Source: Planctomycetota bacterium (GTDB lineage: Bacteria; Planctomycetota; UBA1135; GCA-002686595). From it: a stretch of 45,678 nucleotides of DNA. The position numbers and the translations under genes are program-made. The stretch spans positions 1 through 45,678 of the forward strand of contig JACRIN010000048.1 of assembly GCA_016220085.1 (NCBI GenBank), given 5' to 3'. A model generated the notes under the pieces. That model was not told the DNA's origin and searched no databases. It saw only the letters and a program-made list of their open reading frames with translations. Below, one piece after another: positions 7,432-15,172 of the stretch (positions are counted from its first letter, which is position 1; every line of letters starts with the position of its first letter).

Positions 7432-8055
7432 CTACTTGCCGAAGATGCCGGTCTTCTTCGTCTTGCGCAGCTCCTTCTGGTCGGCCCAAATGACCTCGCC
7501 GGTGGCGATGTTCACGGCCTCGAGCGTGAACTGGTACCAGACGTCGTCCTTCTTGTAGCCAAGGTCCTCGAGGTTGCGGCCTTTGGCCTTCTCGATCGAG
7601 CGCAGGTTGCCGTACAGGATGACGTCAGCGCCCACCTGCATCCCGAAGGCCTTCGCCTGAGCGGGATCGACTCGACCTTCACCCTGCTGGAACCGGACCT
7701 GCTCCGCGAGTTCGTCCTGTCCCTGTTTGCTGGTCGCGAGGCGGAACTTGCCGCTCTGGAGCAGCGGGACCTTGATGGAGTCGGTGATGCCGGTCGTGTC
7801 GATGTGCTCGCTGGTGCGGTTGTTCACACCGCCGACGAACAGGATGATCCGCTTGTCGTCGCCGGACTTCTGAATGTAGTTGAGCGACTGCGACGTCACC
7901 AGCGACTGGACCATGTGTCCCGCGAGTTCTTGCAGGTCGGTCGAGCCGAAGTCGATGGTCAGCGTCTCGACCTTGTCCGGGTCGTCGTAGCTGAGCGAGC
8001 TACACGCGCCGAGCGCGAGCGTCGCGAGAAGGAGCGATGTGGTCACGAACTTCAT
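7432..8055 (-). CDS. lpoB: LpoB-like penicillin-binding-protein activator lipoprotein
   Basis: A 207-residue predicted outer-membrane lipoprotein with lipobox LGAC (C18). The mature part matches the LpoB fold family: TIDFGSTDLQELAGHMV near the start, then IILFVGGVNNRTSEHIDT, and the C-terminal strand NIATGEVIWADQKE. In Escherichia coli, LpoB crosses the periplasm to activate the glycan polymerase PBP1b. The linker between lipobox and domain is short here, so the reach may differ. A Shine-Dalgarno GAGG lies just before the ATG at 8055. It is the last gene of a COG3014-YcfL-LpoB operon, a gene order also found in gamma-proteobacteria. Whether a PBP1b partner exists in this organism cannot be seen. 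Confidence 0.85.
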   Translation of the reverse strand: MKFVTTSLLLATLALGACSSLSYDDPDKVETLTIDFGSTDLQELAGHMVQSLVTSQSLNYIQKSGDDKRIILFVGGVNNRTSEHIDTTGITDSIKVPLLQSGKFRLATSKQGQDELAEQVRFQQGEGRVDPAQAKAFGMQVGADVILYGNLRSIEKAKGRNLEDLGYKKDDVWYQFTLEAVNIATGEVIWADQKELRKTKKTGIFGK

Positions 8056-8078
8056 CGGATACCTCGTTAGATGGGAGA

Positions 8079-8504
8079 TCAGTGGACTTCGTTCGGCGAC
8101 GTGACCTGGAGTTTGAAGTTCTCCGCGGTCGGGGTCGGCCCCGTTTGCTGGATGGTGGTGAACCCTCCGCCGCCGAGCTGGATCGGGGCCCAGTGACGCG
8201 TCGTGTCGGCGACCTTGAAGCCTTGAGCATCGAACCAATCGAGCGCCCAAGCGAAGCGCAGATTCTGGTCGCTGTCGTTGAAGAGCTCGAACTGGATCGC
8301 GAGACGACCGTCGTCCAAGCGCTTCGAGCGGTAGTTCTGGATCTTGAGCGCCCGCGAAAGGTAGCTGTTGCCGAAGACTTGGCCGAGTTCGGCTTGGTTC
8401 TCGGCGCCGGAGTAGACGTTCTGCGTGCCTCCGACCGACGACTGGCCGGCACAGGCGGACACCGCGAGCGCGAGCAGCGCCGTTGCGAAGGGAATGGTCT
8501 TCAT
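8079..8504 (-). CDS. ycfL: YcfL-family (DUF1425) lipoprotein
   Basis: A 141-residue predicted lipoprotein with lipobox VSAC (C18). The domain shows the YcfL/DUF1425 pattern: LKIQNYRSKRLDDGRLAIQF followed by FELFNDSDQNLRFAWALDWFD, shortened by me to its core features, which describe an immunoglobulin-like beta sandwich in known members. The function of YcfL is not established; in enterobacteria it lies directly upstream of lpoB, exactly as here, with 23 bases between the two genes. A Shine-Dalgarno GAGGA precedes the ATG at 8504. Co-occurrence suggests a shared role at the outer membrane in PBP activation, which is inference. Confidence 0.85.
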   Translation of the reverse strand: MKTIPFATALLALAVSACAGQSSVGGTQNVYSGAENQAELGQVFGNSYLSRALKIQNYRSKRLDDGRLAIQFELFNDSDQNLRFAWALDWFDAQGFKVADTTRHWAPIQLGGGGFTTIQQTGPTPTAENFKLQVTSPNEVH

Positions 8505-8539
8505 GGTTCGTTTCCTCGAGGGAGTAGGGAGGGGATGAG

Positions 8540-9934
8540 CTACGGGCTCGCGGGATCGTCGACCCGCGCGTCGGGCATAGGTGCCGTCGCGGCGGCGGAA
8601 TCGGCGCGGCGCCCGCCGATCGGATACGCATAGACCCGCGTGCCGAGCGCCCGCGCGAACACGATCATCGTCTCGCCGGCGGACAGCTCGAACGAGCCCA
8701 GCGCGGCGCTCGAACCACCTTCCGCATCGACGACGATCTGGTGCGTTCCAGGAGCCACGAACGCGCGCGCTGCCTGCCACGTATCGGGCAACGTCTGCCA
8801 AGCGCGCAGATCGGCGCGCTCCGTCGCGATCGTGAAGATGTCGCCGGCGAGCAGGCCCAGCAATCCGTGCTCGTCCTCGAGTTCGTCCGTCAGCTTGTAC
8901 TTCAGGGCGGCGCGCACCGCCGATTTCGCCGCGAGCCACGCGATGCGATCGTCGAGGTTCTCCTTGGCGACCTTGCCGACGTCCTCGATCACTGTCGTCC
9001 GCACCGATTGCGAGGCGCCGACCAAACGCAAGACCAGGCTCGTGACTGGTTGCGGCCGCACGGCGTGCACCGGGACGGCCCACTGCACGAACTTGCCACC
9101 ATCGATCGGGATCGAGAGGCCTGCTTCCTGCTTGAACGGGCCCGAGCCGACGCCTGCGACGAGCACGATCGTCGCGGCGCCCTCGGGACGAGCGGGGTCG
9201 GCGCCGAATGCCGAGATCAGGGGTTCGACGTCGCTCTCGCGCTGGAGGCGCGGCGCGAGCCGGATCATCGCACGGGCCGCGAGCTCCTTGCCGATACCCT
9301 TCTCGACCATGCGCTGGTAGTCGATGAACGCATCGCTCGGCTGATCGAGCATCTCGTACGCGAGAGCGGAGAGGAAGTGCCCGAGTCCGCCTGCTGCGTA
9401 GCGCGTCTCGTAGAGCGCTTCCTCGCTCTCGAGCAGCTTGTTCGCGCGTCGACCCTCGACATAGGCGCCCTCGAGCTTGCCCTGCGCGAGGTACGTGATC
9501 GCGAGGCAGCCGTGCAGCATCACACGCTCGAAGCCTTCGCCCTCGTACGCTTTGAACGTGTCGTTGAGCGCGAAGGACATCAACGTCTCGCCGAGGTCGG
9601 AGGCGGAGACCAAGGCGCGGTCCTCGAGCTCGCGTACCTCGTCGTGCGCGCGATCGAAGTGCGCTTGCGCCGCCGCGAAGTCACCGCCCGAGAGCGCCGC
9701 CATCCCCGCTTCGGCGCCGGAGAGGAACGCGGAGTCGGTGGTCTTGGGATCCGCGTAGTCGCCCTCGGCTTCCACGAACCGGCCAGCCTCGAAGGCTCGG
9801 TAGGCCTCGGCCGTCCGTTCGCTGTAGGTGGCGCACGCAGCGAGGCTCGTCGCGCACACGGCGCCGAACAAGCGCACGCGGGCCGAAGCAGCCCAACGCA
9901 CGAGACGAAGGTGGAGGGGAGAAGAGCTCTTCAC
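8540..9934 (-). CDS. COG3014-family lipoprotein with TPR-like repeats
   Basis: A 464-residue protein starting at GTG 9934. An N-terminal signal ends in the lipobox LAAC (C34). Residues of about 50-240 form TPR-like helical repeats (AYRAFEAGRFVEAEGDYAD, LAITYLAQGKLEGAYVEGRR). The C-terminal half contains the COG3014 hallmark, a hydrophobic strand VLVAGVGSGPFKQE followed by a beta-rich region with VPVHAVRPQP. No enzymatic function is known for the family. It is the first gene of the operon with ycfL (35-base gap) and lpoB, the same trio I recall from Vibrio and Shewanella relatives. A candidate promoter lies at 9965-9994. The short C-terminal Ala/Asp/Pro tail is disordered. Confidence 0.82.
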   Translation of the reverse strand: MKSSSPLHLRLVRWAASARVRLFGAVCATSLAACATYSERTAEAYRAFEAGRFVEAEGDYADPKTTDSAFLSGAEAGMAALSGGDFAAAQAHFDRAHDEVRELEDRALVSASDLGETLMSFALNDTFKAYEGEGFERVMLHGCLAITYLAQGKLEGAYVEGRRANKLLESEEALYETRYAAGGLGHFLSALAYEMLDQPSDAFIDYQRMVEKGIGKELAARAMIRLAPRLQRESDVEPLISAFGADPARPEGAATIVLVAGVGSGPFKQEAGLSIPIDGGKFVQWAVPVHAVRPQPVTSLVLRLVGASQSVRTTVIEDVGKVAKENLDDRIAWLAAKSAVRAALKYKLTDELEDEHGLLGLLAGDIFTIATERADLRAWQTLPDTWQAARAFVAPGTHQIVVDAEGGSSAALGSFELSAGETMIVFARALGTRVYAYPIGGRRADSAAATAPMPDARVDDPASP

Positions 9935-9964
9935 GGGGATCCGGAGCGCGCACCGGAGTCGCGT

Positions 9965-9994
9965 AGCCTACGCGGAGCGACCGGCGGCCTCCAA
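9965..9994 (-). promoter_or_regulatory. Candidate promoter of the COG3014-ycfL-lpoB operon
   Basis: On the minus strand, TTGGAG (9994-9989) and TAGGCT (9970-9965) are 18 bases apart, 30 bases before the GTG start. The -10 lies within a small palindrome, GCGTAGCCTACGC, which could also be an operator. Found by eye. Confidence 0.4.
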
Positions 9995-10053
9995 GTGGGG
10001 GCGCGCCGGCTCGGCAAGCGGCGTACCAGGAACTCGATCCAGACCCGCGCGGC

Positions 10054-10082
10054 TTGGTGGCTCGGCATGTCCTCCTTAGACT
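10054..10082 (+). promoter_or_regulatory. Candidate mutS promoter
   Basis: TTGGTG (10054-10059) and TAGACT (10077-10082) are exactly 17 bases apart and lie 79 bases before the mutS ATG. The -35 hexamer is identical to that of the pckA candidate. It is divergent from the COG3014 operon promoter. Confidence 0.45.
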
Positions 10083-10161
10083 GCAACGCCACGCCGCTCG
10101 TCCTTCGTCCAGGACGGCTTCGCGGTCGCGCACAGGCGGCTTCGCGGCGGGCAAAGACGCC

Positions 10162-12843
10162 ATGAATCCGCAGAGCTCCGTCGAATCCAAGTCCGATGGC
10201 GAGCGAGGCCAGGCCCGCTCCGTCGCCGGGGCCTCGTTGACGCCGGTCATGGCGCAGTACTGGCGCGCTAAGAAGGAGGAGCCCGACGCGGTGCTCTTCT
10301 TCCGCCTCGGCGATTTCTACGAGCTCTTCCACGACGACGCCAAGCTCGTCTCGCGCGAGCTCGGCCTGACGCTGACGTCGCGCGACAAGGGCCCGAACGC
10401 CATCCCGATGGCCGGCGTTCCGGCACGCAACCTCGATTCGTACCTGATGAAGCTCGTGCGGCGCGGCCACAAGGTCGCGATCTGCGAGCAAACCACCGAT
10501 CCGAAGGCGTCGAAGGGGCTGGTCGAGCGCGCGATCGTGCGCGTAGTCACCGCGGGAACCATCACCGAGGAGGATGCTCTCGACGCGCGCGCCCACAACT
10601 TCCTGGCATCGTTGCTCGTGCTCGAAGCGCGCGCTTCGCGAGCACCTCGCGCGGCGCTCGCGTGGGTCGACCTCTCGACCGGCGTCTTCCAGGGCGCTGT
10701 GCTGCCACTCGCCGTGGTGCGCGACGAGCTGGCGCGTCTGCAGCCCGCGGAGATCGTCTGGTCGCCCGAGAGCGCAGCGCGGGCTCCCGAGATCGCACGC
10801 GAGCTCGCCGCGGCGGGGACCCGCACGACCGAGCGCGAGAGTTGGCGCTTCGACCCCGTGTCGATGCGCCGCGTCCTCGAGAAACACTTCAAGACGGCGA
10901 CGCTCGCTGGCTTCGGTCTGGAGAACGACTCGGCGCTCGTCTCCCCCGCCGGCGCGCTGATCGAGTACCTGCAGGAGACGCAGAAGTCCGCGTGCGAGCA
11001 CGTCCGCAGGCTCGAGCTCGTCGACCATTCCGAGCACGTCGTGCTCGATCGCGCGACTCGTTCGTGCTTGGAGCTCGTGAAGACCCAGCGCGAGGCGCGG
11101 CGCGAAGGCACACTGCTCGACACGCTCGACGCGACTCTGACACCGATGGGCGGGAGATTGCTTCGCGACTGGGTACTCGCGCCGCTGCGCCGTCCCGAAG
11201 CGATCCTCCACCGCCAGCGCGGCGTCGCGGAGTTCGTCGGCTCCCCGTTCCTGCGCGAGGAGGCGCGAGAGTGCCTGACCGGTGTGCAGGACGTCGAACG
11301 CCTGGTCGCGAAGCTCTCGACCGGCCGGGCGAATGCCCGCGACCTCGCTGCACTCGCGAGCTCGCTCGAAGTCGTACCGCGGTTGCGCGCGAAGCTGGAG
11401 CACGTGTACTCGAGGCTGCTCGGCGAGCTCCTCGATTCGCTCGACCCCCTCGACGACGTGTTCGGCCGGATCCGAGCCACTTTGGTCGACGCCCCGCCGC
11501 TGACCGTGCGCGAAGGCGGTTTGATCCGCCCTGGCTTTTCAAAAGACCTCGACGAGCTGCTGCAGATCGCCGGCGACGGAAAATCGTGGATGGCGCGGTT
11601 CCAAGCCGACGAAATCGCGCGCACGGGGATGCAGAACCTCAAGGTGGGGTTCAATTCGGTCTTCGGTTACTTCATCGAAGTGCCGCGTGGCCAGATCGAC
11701 CGCGTGCCGGAGCACTACATCCGCAAGCAGACGGTCAAGAACGCCGAGCGTTACATCACGCCCGAGCTCAAGGAGTTCGAGGGCAAGGTGTTGAAGAGTG
11801 AAGAGCTCGCGCGAGAGCTCGAGTACAAGCTCTTTTGCGAGCTGCGCGACGAGCTCGCGCGCCACACCCATCGAATCCTCGACACCGCGGCCGCGCTAGC
11901 GCACGTCGACACGGTCGCGGCGCTTGCGCAGCGCGCCGCGGAGCACCGCTACACCGCGCCGTCGATCGACGAAGGCGACGTGATCGAGATCCTCGACGGC
12001 CGTCACCCCGTGATCGAACGTCAACCGGGGCTCGCGACGTTCGTGCCCAACGACAGCCGCCTCGACCACGACCGAAAGCGAATCACCATCCTCACCGGCC
12101 CGAACATGGCCGGAAAGTCGACCTACATCCGGCAGACCGCATTGATCGTGCTGCTGGCGCAGATCGGCAGCTTCGTACCGGCTCGCGAGGCGAAGATCGG
12201 CGTCGTCGACCGCATATTCACCCGTGTCGGAGCCGCCGACGACATCGCGCGCGGCGAATCGACGTTCATGGTCGAGATGGTCGAAGTCGCGAACATCTTG
12301 AACAACGCGACCGGCCGCTCGCTGATCGTGCTCGACGAAGTTGGACGCGGGACGAGCACGTTCGACGGACTCGCGCTCGCTTGGGCGATCGTCGAGTTCC
12401 TGCACGAACACGTCGGCGCCCGATCGCTCTTCGCGACGCACTATCACCAGCTCACCGAGCTCGCGACTCGCCTCGACGGCGTCTGCAACCGCAACGTGCT
12501 GGTGCGCGAGTACCAAGACGAGATCGTCTTCCTGCACAAGATCGTCGACGGCGGCACCGACCGCTCGTACGGCATTCACGTGGCACGGCTCGCCGGCGTG
12601 CCGGCGGAGCTGATCGAGCGCGCCAAGGCGATTCTCGTCGATCTCGAAGCCGATGCCGAGGACCTCTCGCAGCGCATCCAGAGCCACGCGCACAAAGCGG
12701 GCTCGAACTCGACGATCCAACAGCTCTCGCTGTTCGGTCGCCGCGAGAGCGCGGTCGAGCAGGAGCTCGCGAAGCTCGACCTCGATCGTGTGACGCCGCT
12801 CGAAGCGCTCAACGAGCTCCAACGACTCAAGCGACTGCTCTGA
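10162..12843 (+). CDS. mutS: DNA mismatch repair protein MutS
   Basis: An 893-residue cytoplasmic ATPase that recognises mismatches and recruits MutL. Domains in order: the mismatch-binding domain I with the Phe-x-Glu motif in GDFYELF (near residues 50-56), connector, lever/clamp, and the C-terminal ABC-type ATPase. In the ATPase are the Walker A TGPNMAGKST (645-654), the Walker B/signature region LIVLDEVGRGTSTFDG, and FATHYHQLTEL. Length is in the normal range for MutS1. The ATG at 10162 gives the usual short N-terminal extension before LTPVMAQYW; an upstream in-frame start would add low-complexity residues. The gene lies divergent from the COG3014 operon and is followed after 95 bases by the YjgN-family gene, which has its own -10-like box. 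Confidence 0.98.
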   Translation: MNPQSSVESKSDGERGQARSVAGASLTPVMAQYWRAKKEEPDAVLFFRLGDFYELFHDDAKLVSRELGLTLTSRDKGPNAIPMAGVPARNLDSYLMKLVRRGHKVAICEQTTDPKASKGLVERAIVRVVTAGTITEEDALDARAHNFLASLLVLEARASRAPRAALAWVDLSTGVFQGAVLPLAVVRDELARLQPAEIVWSPESAARAPEIARELAAAGTRTTERESWRFDPVSMRRVLEKHFKTATLAGFGLENDSALVSPAGALIEYLQETQKSACEHVRRLELVDHSEHVVLDRATRSCLELVKTQREARREGTLLDTLDATLTPMGGRLLRDWVLAPLRRPEAILHRQRGVAEFVGSPFLREEARECLTGVQDVERLVAKLSTGRANARDLAALASSLEVVPRLRAKLEHVYSRLLGELLDSLDPLDDVFGRIRATLVDAPPLTVREGGLIRPGFSKDLDELLQIAGDGKSWMARFQADEIARTGMQNLKVGFNSVFGYFIEVPRGQIDRVPEHYIRKQTVKNAERYITPELKEFEGKVLKSEELARELEYKLFCELRDELARHTHRILDTAAALAHVDTVAALAQRAAEHRYTAPSIDEGDVIEILDGRHPVIERQPGLATFVPNDSRLDHDRKRITILTGPNMAGKSTYIRQTALIVLLAQIGSFVPAREAKIGVVDRIFTRVGAADDIARGESTFMVEMVEVANILNNATGRSLIVLDEVGRGTSTFDGLALAWAIVEFLHEHVGARSLFATHYHQLTELATRLDGVCNRNVLVREYQDEIVFLHKIVDGGTDRSYGIHVARLAGVPAELIERAKAILVDLEADAEDLSQRIQSHAHKAGSNSTIQQLSLFGRRESAVEQELAKLDLDRVTPLEALNELQRLKRLL

Positions 12844-12938
12844 CCGCCGCCACGGCGACGAGCACGACGCGCCGACGGTGTGGCGGTCCCGCCGTCACGC
12901 CGTTAGCATCAGTGGGAGTTCGCTCAGGGAGAGAGTTC

Positions 12939-14018
12939 ATGGACAATGCACCGAGCGCTCCGGCACTCGTGGTCGAACCGCGCACCGAACGATTGCGGTT
13001 CACCGCGACCGGCGGCGAGTACTTTCGCATCTGGATCGTCAACTTGCTGCTGACGATCGTCACGCTCGGGATCTACTCGGCGTGGGCGAAGGTGCGCAAG
13101 CAGCGCTACTTCCACGGCCACACGCACCTCGCGGGCTCGACGTTCGACTACCACGCGCGGCCGATCGCGATCCTGAAGGGCCGCGTGATCGCAGCGATAC
13201 TCTTCGGGCTCTACCTGCTGGCGACCGAGAGTTCGCCGATCTTCCTACTCGTCGTCGTCGGAATGTACCTGCTCATCGCGCCGTGGATCGTGTTGCAGGC
13301 GCTCCGCTTCCGCGCGCGCATGTCGTCCTGGCGCGGACTCCGATTCGGGTTCGGCGGGACGCTCGGCGAGTCCTACGTGGTGTTCGCGCTGCTGACTCTG
13401 TTGGTGCCTCTGACGCTCGGGGCGCTGCTGCCGTACTGGTGGTATCGAAGACAGCGATTCGTGCTCGGCTACCTGCGATTTGGCGCGACCCAATGCTCCT
13501 TCCGAGCACGGGTCGGGAGCTACTACCGCGTATTCGGCGTGTTGCTCGCGATCGTGATCGGGCTGTCGGTGATCGCCGGAGTGTTGATCCTGATGGTGAG
13601 CCTGGCCGCGACACTCTCCGGAATGCGGGTTCCCGAGGACGGCGAAGGCGCTCCTTGGGTGATCACCGTCGGGGCATACGTCGTCGCGTTGCTTTTCGGG
13701 TCGGTGGTCAACGGCTGCTTACGCGCCATGCTCGGCAACGTAGCGATCGATGGTCTCCGACTCGGTTCGCATCGGATCTTGGCGCGCTTCGATGCCGCAA
13801 AGCTCGTGGGAATCCAGCTCACCAACACGTTGCTCGTGCTCGTGACCCTCGGGCTCTACACGCCGTGGGCGCAGATTCGCTTGCAGAAGTACCTGGTCGA
13901 ACGCATCAGGCTCGAGGTCGACGGGGATCTCGACTCGTTCGTCACGGCTCAGTCCGAGTCGCTCTCCGCGACGGGCGGAGAGATGGCGGACGTCTTCGAC
14001 ATCGACCTCGGATTCTGA
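12939..14018 (+). CDS. YjgN-family (DUF898) membrane protein
   Basis: A 359-residue inner-membrane protein with about eight hydrophobic segments. It shows the duplicated DUF898 signature: LLTIVTLGIYSAWAKVRKQR near residue 45 and its second copy LLVLVTLGLYTPWAQIRLQK near residue 305, both of the form T-L-G-[IL]-Y-x-x-W-A-x-[VI]-R. The function is unknown. A purine-rich GGGAGAGAG stretch before the ATG at 12939 serves as the ribosome-binding site, and TAGCAT at 12904-12909 may be the -10 box. Only one base separates its stop from the following M48 peptidase start, so the two are translationally coupled. That pairing suggests the protease acts with or on the YjgN protein. Confidence 0.88.
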   Translation: MDNAPSAPALVVEPRTERLRFTATGGEYFRIWIVNLLLTIVTLGIYSAWAKVRKQRYFHGHTHLAGSTFDYHARPIAILKGRVIAAILFGLYLLATESSPIFLLVVVGMYLLIAPWIVLQALRFRARMSSWRGLRFGFGGTLGESYVVFALLTLLVPLTLGALLPYWWYRRQRFVLGYLRFGATQCSFRARVGSYYRVFGVLLAIVIGLSVIAGVLILMVSLAATLSGMRVPEDGEGAPWVITVGAYVVALLFGSVVNGCLRAMLGNVAIDGLRLGSHRILARFDAAKLVGIQLTNTLLVLVTLGLYTPWAQIRLQKYLVERIRLEVDGDLDSFVTAQSESLSATGGEMADVFDIDLGF

Positions 14019-14019
14019 A

Positions 14020-15033
14020 ATGAGCTTCCTCGCCGCCAACGCCGAGTATTTCGACGGGTGCAGCTCGCGCTCGCGACCGGTCGAGGCGCGACTCTGCGGG
14101 AACAGCGTGCTCCAGATCCGCGGCGAGGGCGTGTCGCTCGAGGTCGAGAGGACGGCGTTGAGGGTCGGCGAGCGCGTTGGTCGCGCGACGTGGTCGGTGG
14201 AACTCTCCGGGGGCGGCGGTCTCGCGTTCGCACCAACGGCCGAGGCGGAAGCCCTGCTCGCCGCACTCGAACGACGTGGAGCAGCGCGTTTCGTCCAGTC
14301 GTTCGAACATAGCCGGCGGTGGGCGGTTGCTGCCTTGTTGCTGGTCGTTTTCGCGGCGTGGGCGTTCGTCGTTCACGGGCTCCCGACGCTCGCGGCGCGC
14401 GGGGCCGCGCTCGTTCCTCACGACGTCGAGCTCGTGCTCGGCGAGGAGGGACTGCGCTGGCTCGACGAGCTGCTCGAGCCATCCGCGCTCGACGAGGACC
14501 GCAAGGCCGCGATAGTCGGGCTCTTCGCGCGCGCAGCTTCGACGATGCCGCTGCCGTCCGCGCCGAGGCTGGAACTCCGACGCGGGGAGGGTATCGGCGC
14601 CAACGCCTTCGCGCTGCCGGGCGGGATCGTCGTGATGACGGACGAGCTGGTCGAGCTCTCGCGACACGACGACGAGCTCGTCGCGGTCTTCGCACACGAG
14701 CTCGGCCACGTCTTCCACCGACACACGTTGCGGCGTCTATTGCAGAGTTCGGCCGTCGCCCTGCTCGCGACGCTGGTGACCAGCGACATCTCGTCGGTAA
14801 CGACGCTCGGCACGACCATTCCGACGGTCTTGCTCGAAGCGGGCTTCTCGCGCGAGATGGAGCGCGAAGCCGACGACTTCGCGTTGACGACCATGGACGC
14901 GGCCGGCGTCGGGCACGAGCACTTCGCGGCGATCCTAGAACGGCTCGAAGCCTCTACCGGCAGCGGCTCGATCCCCGAGTTCCTTTCGAGCCACCCGTCG
15001 ACGCGCGCGCGAGTCGAGAACGCGAACCGCTGA
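14020..15033 (+). CDS. M48-family zinc metalloprotease, membrane-anchored
   Basis: A 337-residue protein. Residues 1-95 form a soluble beta-rich domain, a hydrophobic helix spans about 101-120, and the remainder is an M48 (Ste24/HtpX/BepA-like) peptidase domain. The zinc site is FAHELGHVFHRH with H226, E227 and H230, and the third ligand is E283 in EREADDFA. The catalytic domain probably faces the periplasm, as in the BepA/LoiP group, although topology is inferred. ATG 14020 follows the YjgN stop by a single base. The gene ends eight bases before the end of the convergent respiratory operon. A role in membrane-protein quality control is plausible but not shown. Confidence 0.9.
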   Translation: MSFLAANAEYFDGCSSRSRPVEARLCGNSVLQIRGEGVSLEVERTALRVGERVGRATWSVELSGGGGLAFAPTAEAEALLAALERRGAARFVQSFEHSRRWAVAALLLVVFAAWAFVVHGLPTLAARGAALVPHDVELVLGEEGLRWLDELLEPSALDEDRKAAIVGLFARAASTMPLPSAPRLELRRGEGIGANAFALPGGIVVMTDELVELSRHDDELVAVFAHELGHVFHRHTLRRLLQSSAVALLATLVTSDISSVTTLGTTIPTVLLEAGFSREMEREADDFALTTMDAAGVGHEHFAAILERLEASTGSGSIPEFLSSHPSTRARVENANR

Positions 15034-15041
15034 GCGCGTCT

Positions 15042-15170
15042 TCAGCCGACCTTGACCGAGAGCGGCGGATGGGTGAGCGCGATCACGAGGAACACGATGT
15101 TGGCGACTACCATCACGCCGAGCAGGAGGACGATCCAGAGCCAAGGACGTCGTTGGAAGAGCTCGCGCAT
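15042..15170 (-). CDS. 42-residue single-span membrane peptide, FixH/CcoH-like
   Basis: A short frame starting at ATG 15170, only two bases after the ccoG stop, and ending eight bases short of the convergent M48 gene. It encodes a basic N-terminus (MRELFQRRPW), one hydrophobic helix of about 22 residues, and a short tail LTHPPLSVKVG. The W-L-W-I-V...ALTHP pattern resembles the first 40 residues of FixH/CcoH, the single-span cbb3 assembly factor normally encoded next to ccoG and ccoI, but the periplasmic domain of about 100 residues is missing. It may be a minimal CcoH, a truncated relic or an unrelated small subunit. Expression is supported only by position and spacing. Confidence 0.65.
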   Translation of the reverse strand: MRELFQRRPWLWIVLLLGVMVVANIVFLVIALTHPPLSVKVG

Positions 15171-15172
15171 GA

